Shown: positions 5,632 through 11,991 of the stretch, in pieces
Position numbering within the stretch: the stretch's first letter is position 1
Layout: the number at the start of each line of letters is the position of its first letter
Assembly: GCA_003233545.1 (NCBI GenBank)
Contig: QILZ01000263.1
Span: 1 to 11,991, forward strand
DNA from: Spirochaetales bacterium
GTDB taxonomy: Bacteria > Spirochaetota > Spirochaetia > SZUA-6
DNA: 11,991 bases
Direction: 5' to 3'
Notes under the pieces: model-generated
What the model saw: the letters and a program-made list of their open reading frames with translations, nothing else
Databases searched by the model: none
What the model was told of the DNA's origin: nothing
Made by a program: the position numbers and the translations under genes

Positions 5632-6711
5632 ATGGTTTTAAAAATATTATATCCATTTGTAAAGTATTTCACTTTCTTTAACATTTTCCAGTATATAACA
5701 TTCCGTGCCGCGTACGCAGCTATAACTGCGCTTTTGATCTCTTTTCTCTTAGGCCCCTGGCTTATCTCCAAACTCCGCCGGATTAAATTCGGCCAGTCCA
5801 TCAGAACAGACGGGCCGCGTACGCATCTTGCAAAATCCGGCACACCTACTATGGGCGGTCTGCTCATTATCTTTTCGATTGTCGTGTCGGTTCTTTTGTG
5901 GCAGGACCTCGATAACCCCTTTACATGGATTTTGCTTTTAACGACCGTAGGTTACGGGTTTATCGGATTTCTGGATGATATGATTAAAATACGGAAAAAG
6001 AATTCAAGCGGCTTAAGCGCAGGTATAAAATTCTCCGGGCAGATTATTCTCTCCCTTGTAATAGTGATGATTCTGTTTATAAACAGAACTCCAACCACTA
6101 CAATGCTCTATATTCCTTTTATAAAACATCCGGTTGCAGACCTTTCATATTTCTACATACCCTTTGCCGTTACACTTCTCGTCGGTACTTCGAATGCCGT
6201 AAACCTTACCGATGGATTGGACGGTCTTGCTATCGGGCTTGTTATTATGGTAGGCATAACATTTGCTGTTATTGCATATCTGACAGGACATAGTGTGGTG
6301 TCTAAGTACCTGCAGATTCCCTTTGTAAAGCATAGCTGGGAGCTGACTGTTTTCTCTCTTGCCCTGGTGGGTGCGTCCGTTGGTTTTCTCTGGTTTAATG
6401 CTCACCCTGCGGAAATCATGATGGGAGATACGGGAAGTTTAGCGCTCGGTGGTGCGATAGGAGTAACATCCCTTATTATAAAGAAAGAAATTCTCCTTAT
6501 AATTGTCGGGGGGGTCTTTGTGCTGGAAGCTCTGTCTGTGATTATTCAGGTTGTATATTATAAATTTACAAAAAAGCGGGTGTTTAAAATGGCGCCGATA
6601 CATCATCACTTCGAACTGCTCGGATGGGCGGAAAGTAAAGTTGTAATACGGTTCTGGATTTTAGGCGGTCTTTTTGCCATTTTAAGTCTTTCCACACTGA
6701 AGATTCAGTAG
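5632..6711 (+). CDS. mraY: Phospho-N-acetylmuramoyl-pentapeptide-transferase
   Basis: MraY is the integral membrane enzyme that transfers phospho-MurNAc-pentapeptide from UDP to undecaprenyl phosphate, making lipid I. The 359-residue product has the usual length and about ten hydrophobic segments. Diagnostic motifs are all present: TPTMGGLL at 71-78, the paired aspartates in GFLDDMIKI at 112-120 (D115, D116), AVNLTDGLDGLA at 189-200 with the third acidic site, FNAHPAEIMMGDTGSLALGG at 255-274, and the MraY-specific APIHHHFELLGW at 321-332, which separates it from other polyprenyl-phosphate transferases such as WecA. The ATG at 5632 has AGGA (5622-5625) six bases before it. It lies 13 bp after murF and 16 bp before ftsW, so the enzyme before it in the pathway is its operon neighbour. 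Confidence 0.97.
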   Translation: MVLKILYPFVKYFTFFNIFQYITFRAAYAAITALLISFLLGPWLISKLRRIKFGQSIRTDGPRTHLAKSGTPTMGGLLIIFSIVVSVLLWQDLDNPFTWILLLTTVGYGFIGFLDDMIKIRKKNSSGLSAGIKFSGQIILSLVIVMILFINRTPTTTMLYIPFIKHPVADLSYFYIPFAVTLLVGTSNAVNLTDGLDGLAIGLVIMVGITFAVIAYLTGHSVVSKYLQIPFVKHSWELTVFSLALVGASVGFLWFNAHPAEIMMGDTGSLALGGAIGVTSLIIKKEILLIIVGGVFVLEALSVIIQVVYYKFTKKRVFKMAPIHHHFELLGWAESKVVIRFWILGGLFAILSLSTLKIQ

Positions 6712-6727
6712 GAACGAAGGGGATAAA

Positions 6728-7831
6728 TTGGAAAGAATAGAAAGGAAATCAGCCGATTTTGTACTGCTGCTCGACCTGTTTCTTTTAGTCGGGCTGGGTA
6801 TTATTACGCTTTTTTCCGCTTCTTCCTACTATGCCGAAAAAATATTCAATGATCCCTTTTACTATCTGAAAAAACAGAGTTTGTGGATTATTATAGGAGG
6901 ATTCCTGGTACTCTTAAGTTCTATTACACCGATCGATATTCTTAAAAAAATGGCTCCTGCGGTACTGTTTGTCTCTCTTGTGCTTGTTATGATGACGTTT
7001 ATTCCGGGTTTGGGAAAGTCTGTGCTTGGTGCAAAGAGGTGGATATTTCTCTTCGGAATGTCTTTTGAACCCTCCGAACTTGTTAAATTTGCAGTAGTGC
7101 TCTATCTGTCCGTAATCTTAAGTAAAAAATATGACAGGATAAATGATCCGGTTAATTCGATTCTTCCGCCTTTGATTGTCGTTTCGGTATTTGTTGCGCT
7201 CATCTACCTGCAGAATGATTTTTCGACTGCTTTTTTTATTCTTTTTATAGCACTTTCCATGTTTTTTATAGCAAGAGTAAAAATGATTTACTTTATTCTA
7301 TTGGGAACCGTTATCGTACCTTTAAGCTTTTTACTGTTGTTTACCAAAGAACACAGGGTAAAACGTATTATTGCTTTTTTAAATCCTTTAAGTGATCCTT
7401 CGGGAAGCGGTTTTCAGGTTATTGCGGCTAAATCCGCGCTTATAAACGGAGGCTTTTGGGGCAGCGGGCTTGGTCTGGGTGTAAAAAAACTCGGGGGACT
7501 TCCGGAGGCCCATTCCGATTTTATTTTTGCGGTTATCGGTGAGGAAATGGGTTTTTTAGGCGCGATTATTGTCATTACACTTTTTGTAATATTCGCCTGG
7601 CGGGGATACACGCTTGCCTTTAAGTCGGAAGATGAATTCGGATATTATCTTGCATTCGGGGTGAGCACCGTTATAGTTTTTCAGGCTTTGGTTAATATGG
7701 CTGTTGTTGCGGGTATTGTGCCTGCAACCGGAATTCCGCTGCCGTTTTTCTCGGCCGGCGGTTCTTCTCTGCTCATGACCATGCTGATGTCCGGTTTACT
7801 TCTCAATGTATCGAGGAAGGTGTATGGCTGA
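6728..7831 (+). CDS. ftsW: Septal peptidoglycan glycosyltransferase FtsW
   Basis: FtsW is the SEDS-family polymerase that builds glycan strands from lipid II at the septum with a class B penicillin-binding protein. The 367 residues form about ten membrane segments. SEDS landmarks are LGAKRWIFLFGMSFEPSEL at 100-118, LQNDFSTA at 161-168, the extracellular loop LPEAHSDFIFAVIGEEMGF at 258-276 (whose D264 matches the essential aspartate of the family), and the closing VPATGIPLPFFSAGGSS at 331-347. RodA is the close alternative; position between mraY and ftsQ in a dcw cluster favours FtsW. The start is TTG, with AAGGGG (6717-6722) five bases before it; no ATG in frame is near. The 3' end overlaps ftsQ by 8 bp. 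No ftsI partner gene is present in this window. Confidence 0.95.
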   Translation: MERIERKSADFVLLLDLFLLVGLGIITLFSASSYYAEKIFNDPFYYLKKQSLWIIIGGFLVLLSSITPIDILKKMAPAVLFVSLVLVMMTFIPGLGKSVLGAKRWIFLFGMSFEPSELVKFAVVLYLSVILSKKYDRINDPVNSILPPLIVVSVFVALIYLQNDFSTAFFILFIALSMFFIARVKMIYFILLGTVIVPLSFLLLFTKEHRVKRIIAFLNPLSDPSGSGFQVIAAKSALINGGFWGSGLGLGVKKLGGLPEAHSDFIFAVIGEEMGFLGAIIVITLFVIFAWRGYTLAFKSEDEFGYYLAFGVSTVIVFQALVNMAVVAGIVPATGIPLPFFSAGGSSLLMTMLMSGLLLNVSRKVYG

Positions 7832-8630
7832 AGCGGTTTTTATAAATAACAGAAAGGTAAAATCCAGAGAGGCGTTTCTTAATAGAATCATGTGGGTACT
7901 CATCGGCATTCTCTTTCTTTTTCTTACCGGTGAAATTATCGCACAGTTTTTTGTTATTCCGAATTTTCTTATTAAACATATAACTATAGAATCGGATTTT
8001 TCCGTTTCAAAAGAGGCTGTGCTGAAACTGGCAGGGATTTCAGGTAGATCGTACTATTTTAAACTGAATCCGGAGCTGCTTGCTAAAAGAATCGGTGAAT
8101 ATCCGCTTGTAAGAACCGCGGTTGTAAAAAAGATATTTCCTGATACACTAAAAATAATACTTACGGGAAGAAAACCGCTCGCGGTTGCACTTGTCGAGGT
8201 AAACAACAGGAGTATTCCCGTTGCGATGGATGAGGATGGTGTTATTTTTCTTATGGGAAAGTCGGTAAATGATGTAAATATGCCTGTAATATCGGGTCTT
8301 AAGTTTAAAAAGGTTCGTGTCGGCACCGTACTTCCGGAAATGGTTAAGCCTCTTCTTAAAGATCTGTATAATCTTAAGAAAGGCCACCCGAATCTTTTTA
8401 AAATAATTTCGGAAATCAGAATTATCCCGACGGGTGCATCCGAATATGAACTTGTATTTTTCCCTGTTTCGTATAATGTAAAAGTAAGGCTCGGTAAAAG
8501 ACTCGAGGCGAAATCCTTACAGTATGCCATGATGGTTCTCGACCTTTTAAAAAACGAGATCAGGGCAAAGAAAGTGGAGGAACTCGATTTTAGAGAAGGT
8601 AATATCGTTTATAAAGTGAGGGGGGAATAA
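7824..8630 (+). CDS. ftsQ: Cell division protein FtsQ/DivIB
   Basis: FtsQ is a bitopic divisome scaffold that binds FtsL and FtsB/DivIC outside the membrane. The 268-residue product has a basic cytoplasmic end (NNRKVKSR near 8-15) and one membrane helix at about 23-45. A POTRA domain spans about 47-116 (IKHITIESDFSVSKEAVLKL, then YPLVRTAVVKKIFPDTLKI at 93-111), with the typical 'PLV..A.V.K..P.TL.I' signature. The FtsQ/DivIB domain follows at about 117-255 (DEDGVIF at 136-142, PVISGL at 154-159). The ATG at 7824 was chosen over one at 7806 because GAGGAAGG (7813-7820) precedes it at a workable distance. It overlaps the ftsW end by 8 bp and ends 4 bp before ftsA, consistent with coupled expression. 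Confidence 0.93.
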   Translation: MAEAVFINNRKVKSREAFLNRIMWVLIGILFLFLTGEIIAQFFVIPNFLIKHITIESDFSVSKEAVLKLAGISGRSYYFKLNPELLAKRIGEYPLVRTAVVKKIFPDTLKIILTGRKPLAVALVEVNNRSIPVAMDEDGVIFLMGKSVNDVNMPVISGLKFKKVRVGTVLPEMVKPLLKDLYNLKKGHPNLFKIISEIRIIPTGASEYELVFFPVSYNVKVRLGKRLEAKSLQYAMMVLDLLKNEIRAKKVEELDFREGNIVYKVRGE

Positions 8631-8634
8631 TCTC

Positions 8635-9870
8635 TTGAACCAGGAAACAATGGTAGTAGGTTTGGATATAGGGACCACGAAAGTCTGTGCTATCATCGGC
8701 CAGTACAATGAAAACGGCATGATGGAAATAACGGGTGTAGGTACAACGCCGTCCAGAGGTTTACGCAGGGGCGTTGTCATAAACATAGAGTTAACGGTAA
8801 AATCCGTACTCAATGCAATAGAAGCGGCCGAAATGATGTCGGGCAGAGAAGTCCATGATGTGTATACGGGGATTGCCGGGGGGCATATAGAGGGAATTAA
8901 CAGCCGCGGGGTGGTTGCCGTAACCGGGAAAAACAGGGAGATTACCAAAGAAGATGTGGACCGTGTTATCGATGCCGCCCGGGCTATCGTTATACCGATG
9001 GACCGTGAAGTCCTTCATGTTATACCTCAGGAATTTATAGTGGACGAACAGGGCGGTATAAAGAACCCGCTCGGCATGATCGGTGTCAGGCTGGAATCCG
9101 AAGTACATATCATAACAGGTGCCGTGACCTCTGCACAGAATATTGTAAGATGTGTAAACCGTGCCGGTTTTAAGGTTAATGATATTGTACTCGAGCCTCT
9201 TGCATCATCCAAAGCTGTCCTTTCCGACGATGAAAGAGAGCTCGGTGTGCTGCTTATAGATCTCGGCGGAGGAACCACGGATATACTTGTGTACCTTGAA
9301 GGTGCGCCGTATCACACCGGGGTGCTCTCCCTCGGAGGCGATCAGGTTACAAATGATCTTTCGATTATACTGAAAACCCCCATGGAATCCGCGGAAAAGA
9401 TAAAGCGGGAATCCGGAAGCTGCAGGATGAGCCTTGTGGAAGAGGAAGAGGATGTTGTTATTCCCGGTGTGGGAGGAAGGCCTCCGAGGAGAATACCAAG
9501 GAAACAGATAGCGGAAATTATTCAGCCGAGAATGACGGAAATATTCGGCATGGTAAAAGAACAGATTGATAAAAAAGGATATCTGAAGCTGTTAGGCGGG
9601 GGAGTCGTTATAACGGGAGGAGGATCTCTGCTGCCCGGAACAGCCGAGCTGGCATCGGAAATATTCGGTCTTCCCTCGAGAATAGGATATCCTGTTAAAC
9701 TCGGCGGGCTGGTGGAAGAGTATTATAATCCCATGTTTGCCACCGGGGTAGGGCTTGTATTATACGGAGCTTCGAGGAGCAGTACGGAATACTTTGATAC
9801 GACATCGAGCGAAGGTACGTTTTCGAGTGTATGGGAAAGAATGAGAAAATGGTTTAAGGAGTTCTTTTGA
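8635..9870 (+). CDS. ftsA: Cell division protein FtsA
   Basis: FtsA is the actin-like ATP-binding protein that tethers FtsZ filaments to the membrane. The 411 residues contain the actin-fold nucleotide motifs: phosphate 1, GLDIGTTKVCAI, at 9-20; phosphate 2, LLIDLGGGTTDI, at 206-217; and the adenosine motif VVITGGGSLLPG at 324-335. The FtsA-specific 1C subdomain occupies about 85-165. The C-terminal SVWERMRKWFKEFF (398-411) is an amphipathic, basic/aromatic helix, the expected membrane anchor. Translation is taken from TTG at 8635, which has GAGGGGGG (about 8618-8625) nine bases upstream. An ATG five codons later (8650) is possible but would place the start very close to the first strand. It lies between ftsQ (4-bp gap) and ftsZ (43-bp gap). 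Confidence 0.97.
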   Translation: MNQETMVVGLDIGTTKVCAIIGQYNENGMMEITGVGTTPSRGLRRGVVINIELTVKSVLNAIEAAEMMSGREVHDVYTGIAGGHIEGINSRGVVAVTGKNREITKEDVDRVIDAARAIVIPMDREVLHVIPQEFIVDEQGGIKNPLGMIGVRLESEVHIITGAVTSAQNIVRCVNRAGFKVNDIVLEPLASSKAVLSDDERELGVLLIDLGGGTTDILVYLEGAPYHTGVLSLGGDQVTNDLSIILKTPMESAEKIKRESGSCRMSLVEEEEDVVIPGVGGRPPRRIPRKQIAEIIQPRMTEIFGMVKEQIDKKGYLKLLGGGVVITGGGSLLPGTAELASEIFGLPSRIGYPVKLGGLVEEYYNPMFATGVGLVLYGASRSSTEYFDTTSSEGTFSSVWERMRKWFKEFF

Positions 9871-9900
9871 AAAGCAAGAGCTTCTGATTTCATATATAAA
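9867..9900 (+). promoter_or_regulatory. Weak candidate promoter in the ftsA-ftsZ gap
   Basis: TTGAAA (9867-9872), overlapping the ftsA stop, is followed by the AT-rich CATATATAAA (9891-9900). The best -10 match, TATAAA (9895-9900), is 22 bp from the -35, too far for a standard promoter, while the closer CATATA at 18 bp matches poorly. The gap is one of only two real gaps in the operon, and extra ftsZ promoters are common in other bacteria, so it is recorded as a possibility. Confidence 0.25.
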
Positions 9901-9913
9901 ACTGGAGGGGGAC

Positions 9914-11071
9914 ATGAATATCGAATTTCTTGAGGAGAAAAATTCCAATCCTACTACTATTAAGGTAATAGGAGTGGGCGGCGGCGGCAGTAATGCTGTA
10001 AACCGCATGATTACAAGCGGCTTAAAAAATGTGGAATTTATTGCCGTTAATACCGACCTGCAGGCACTGGAAATGTCCAAAGCGGAGATGAAACTTCCGA
10101 TCGGCACAAAATTAACGGGCGGTCTTGGTGCAGGCGGTGTGCCGGAAATCGGAGAAAAAGCCGCACTCGAAGATCAGGATGAAATAGAAACTTTACTCCA
10201 CGGATCCGATATGGTTTTTATTACCGCAGGCATGGGGGGAGGAACCGGTACCGGGGCGGCACCTATAATTGCTCATATTGCCCGTGAATGTAATGCCCTG
10301 ACTGTTGCTGTTGTGACAAAGCCTTTCGATTTTGAGGGAAGACGCAAGATGATGATTGCAAATGAAGGAATCGAAAAACTCAGGGCGGAAGTGGATACGC
10401 TTATAGTTATTCCCAATCAATACCTGCTTAAGGTTGTGGAGCGAAGAACTCCCATTAAAGAGGCGTTTTTTCTTGCGGATGATGTTCTTAGGCAGGGAGT
10501 ACAGGGAATCTCCGACCTTATAACCGAACCGGGCGAAATAAACATAGATTTTGCAGATGTAAGAACGATTATGAAGGGTAAGGGTGATGCTCTTATGGGT
10601 ATAGGCGTAGGTAAGGGAGATAACAGGGCTGTAGATGCCGCTACGAATGCAATTAACAATCCTCTGTTAGAAGATGCACAAATCGAAGGTGCAAAGGGAA
10701 TTCTCGTGAGTGTCACAGGCGGGAATGATCTCTGCCTTTCCGAATACGAAGAGGTTTTAAAAATAATTACGGCAAATGCGGATGACGATGCGCTTATTAT
10801 TGCCGGAAACAGCATAAGCAGTGCACTGACCGATCAGGTAAAGGTAACTGTTATCGCTACCGGTTTTAAAAGTGAAAAGAGGGATACGGGGGAAACCGCG
10901 AGACAGAATGCCAAGGCAGAAATAATTTCGTACGAGGAATGGATAAATATGAGTAAAGGCATAGGTAAAACAGGCAGCGGTGGTTTTTTGATGGGGCGCA
11001 ACTCCGGCGAAAATGATTTAAATGTACCGACGATTTTACGGGAGAAAAAAGTTATTGGAAAAAAAGATTAG
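9914..11071 (+). CDS. ftsZ: Cell division protein FtsZ
   Basis: FtsZ is the tubulin-like GTPase that polymerises into the division ring. The 385-residue product has KVIGVGGGGSNAVNRM at 17-32, the tubulin signature GGGTGTGAAP at 108-117, KPFDFEGRR at 136-144, and the catalytic synergy loop NIDFADVRTIM at 210-220 with its aspartates. The region after about 318 is a short variable linker. The extreme end, NDLNVPTILREKK (367-379), is the conserved peptide that binds FtsA and other partners. The ATG at 9914 follows a strong GGAGGGGG (9904-9911), the best ribosome binding site of the cluster, fitting the high output needed for FtsZ. The last 17 bp overlap the recombinase gene when its TTG start is used. 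Confidence 0.98.
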   Translation: MNIEFLEEKNSNPTTIKVIGVGGGGSNAVNRMITSGLKNVEFIAVNTDLQALEMSKAEMKLPIGTKLTGGLGAGGVPEIGEKAALEDQDEIETLLHGSDMVFITAGMGGGTGTGAAPIIAHIARECNALTVAVVTKPFDFEGRRKMMIANEGIEKLRAEVDTLIVIPNQYLLKVVERRTPIKEAFFLADDVLRQGVQGISDLITEPGEINIDFADVRTIMKGKGDALMGIGVGKGDNRAVDAATNAINNPLLEDAQIEGAKGILVSVTGGNDLCLSEYEEVLKIITANADDDALIIAGNSISSALTDQVKVTVIATGFKSEKRDTGETARQNAKAEIISYEEWINMSKGIGKTGSGGFLMGRNSGENDLNVPTILREKKVIGKKD

Positions 11072-11957
11072 AAATAACGATAAAAATTATCTGTCTCTCT
11101 TCGAAGAGTATTTGAGGGCGGAAATAAGGCTTTCTGCGAATAGTGTGGAGACTTATCTCTCCGAATGCCGTCTGTTTACGGATTATCTGGAATTACTAGG
11201 CCATAGTTTCCTGACAGTCGATTCGCGCGATGTTATTGAATATTTTGTTCACAGGCAATTAACAGGTGCCTCCCAGAGAACAATAGCAAAATCAATTTCC
11301 AGCCTCCGTTCTTTATTTAAATTTCTGATAGTAGAAAAACACAGAAATGATAATCCGATGGAATGGATCGAAAGCCCCAGAGTGGGACGGTCCATACCGA
11401 GAGTTTTTTCTCTCGAGGAAATCGATTTATTTTTAAATACGATTGATACGGAATCATCCCTCGGAGTAAGAGACAGGGCAATGTTCGAGCTTATATATTC
11501 TTGCGGTTTAAGAGTTTCCGAAGTTGTCGAATTAACTCTGGATCGTGTTTATTTAAATGAAAGCCTGGTGCGGATAGTAGGGAAGGGCAACAGAGAACGT
11601 CTTGTACCGATGGGTGAAGAGGTAAAGTATTGGCTGAAACTCTATTTAAAGGAAGCAAGGCTTAAACTGCTTAAACATAAAAAACTGCAGTCATTATTTC
11701 TTAACCACCTGGGGAATAAATTAACAAGGAAGGGTATCTGGCTGCGTTTTAAGGAAACCTCCAAAGCCGCCGGAATCAATGGGAAGGTGCACACCTTAAG
11801 GCATTCTTTCGCTACCCACCTGCTGCAGGGTGGTGCGAATCTGAGGTCTGTTCAGGAACTTCTGGGACATTCGAATATCAGTACGACACAGATCTACACG
11901 CATATAGGAAAAAAAGAACTGCAGAGGTACCATGAGACGTATCACCCGAGAGGATGA
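11055..11957 (+). CDS. Tyrosine recombinase, XerC/XerD type
   Basis: Xer recombinases cut and rejoin chromosome dimers at dif during division. From the TTG at 11055 the protein is 300 residues, the usual Xer length. An N-terminal SAM-like core-binding domain (about 10-95, including SANSVETYLSECRLF) is followed by the catalytic domain (about 112-292). All catalytic residues are visible: R153 in CGLRVSE, K177 in GKGNRER, H246 and R249 in HTLRHSFATH, H272 in LGHSNIS, and nucleophile Y281 in TTQIYTH. TTG was preferred to ATG at 11022 because GGGAGA (11040-11045) precedes it and the upstream extension is unlike the family. XerC, XerD and CodV cannot be told apart here, so no symbol is given. Lying in line after ftsZ rather than beside mobile genes favours a housekeeping role. 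Confidence 0.92.
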   Translation: MEKKIRNNDKNYLSLFEEYLRAEIRLSANSVETYLSECRLFTDYLELLGHSFLTVDSRDVIEYFVHRQLTGASQRTIAKSISSLRSLFKFLIVEKHRNDNPMEWIESPRVGRSIPRVFSLEEIDLFLNTIDTESSLGVRDRAMFELIYSCGLRVSEVVELTLDRVYLNESLVRIVGKGNRERLVPMGEEVKYWLKLYLKEARLKLLKHKKLQSLFLNHLGNKLTRKGIWLRFKETSKAAGINGKVHTLRHSFATHLLQGGANLRSVQELLGHSNISTTQIYTHIGKKELQRYHETYHPRG

Positions 11958-11959
11958 AA

Positions 11960-11991
11960 ATGATAAGAAGTACCGGTGAAAAAAAGGCCTT
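11960..11991 (+). CDS. Start of a further operon gene (truncated by window end)
   Basis: ATG at 11960 opens a frame reading MIRSTGEKKA before the window stops. AGAGGA (11949-11954) lies five bases upstream, and the start is 2 bp after the recombinase stop, so it looks like the next gene of the same operon. An alternative ATG at 11954 overlaps the recombinase stop but has no spacing to the ribosome binding site. Ten residues are too few to name it. In relatives, genes such as hslV, dprA or topA lie near this recombinase, but nothing here proves any of them. Confidence 0.5.
   Translation, partial: MIRSTGEKKA

Noticed and set aside
7806..7823. Six-codon upstream extension of ftsQ from ATG at 7806
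   Set aside because: The GAGGAAGG ribosome binding site lies after this ATG and serves the ATG at 7824.
8054..8948. Open frames of 158 and 133 codons on the minus strand across ftsQ and ftsA
   Set aside because: They lie opposite clearly conserved coding sequence, have compositionally odd proteins with no family resemblance and no convincing ribosome binding sites; they are shadows of the real genes.
11022..11054. Eleven-codon upstream extension of the recombinase from ATG at 11022
   Set aside because: No ribosome binding site precedes it, it lies within conserved ftsZ sequence, and the TTG at 11055 gives the normal Xer length with GGGAGA in place.
11055..11957. Tyrosine recombinase as the integrase of a mobile element
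   Set aside because: It is embedded in the housekeeping operon, overlapping ftsZ, has Xer length and motifs, and no attachment sites, direct repeats or phage genes are visible.
11960..11991. Assignment of the truncated last gene to hslV
   Set aside because: HslV starts with a conserved Thr-Thr at its processed N-terminus; the visible MIRSTGEKKA has Gly after the Thr, and ten residues are not enough to decide.

Overview
The window is a division and cell-wall (dcw) gene cluster from a moderately AT-rich bacterium, with a short divergent operon beside it. The gene set and order (mraZ, rsmH, ftsL-like, murF, mraY, ftsW, ftsQ/divIB, ftsA, ftsZ, then a XerC/XerD recombinase) and the presence of a DUF1820 protein and a soluble chemoreceptor suggest a spirochaete of the Treponema/Spirochaeta kind. 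This is inferred from gene content and protein flavour; no rRNA marker is present.

Left part (1-2217, minus strand). A three-gene unit reads leftwards. It holds a GTG-started DUF1820 protein, a TTG-started methyl-accepting chemotaxis-type protein without membrane segments that carries a family-3 solute-binding domain at its C-terminus, and the 5' part of a small exported protein that runs off the window. A hairpin lies between the first two genes, and the last two are almost fused (TGATAATG). The chemoreceptor is the most unusual gene here, because a domain that normally works outside the cytoplasmic membrane sits on a protein with no visible export signal or membrane anchor.

Intergenic control region (2218-2448). 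An AT-rich stretch separates the divergent operons. On the plus side it has a TTGACA/TAGTAT promoter, followed by 10-bp direct repeats of the TGGGA type just before mraZ. This is the expected layout of a MraZ operator, so the cluster is probably autoregulated by its first product.

Right part (2449-11957, plus strand). Ten genes are packed with overlaps or very short gaps, apart from 84 bp after mraZ and 43 bp before ftsZ. RsmH methylates 16S rRNA. MurF and MraY make the last soluble muropeptide and lipid I. FtsW is the septal glycan polymerase. The FtsL-like protein and FtsQ are bitopic divisome proteins, and FtsA and FtsZ form the cytoskeletal ring. The recombinase, probably the chromosome-dimer resolvase, overlaps ftsZ by 17 bp and so is tied to division gene expression. 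murE, murD, murG, murC, ddl and ftsI, often found in dcw clusters, are absent from this stretch. A further gene begins at 11960 and is cut by the window end.

Several genes use TTG starts (the chemoreceptor, ftsW, ftsA, the recombinase and possibly murF). The starts of rsmH and murF are ambiguous because their best ribosome binding sites sit too far from the nearest standard codon. No tRNA, rRNA, CRISPR array, insertion sequence or convincing intrinsic terminator was seen.
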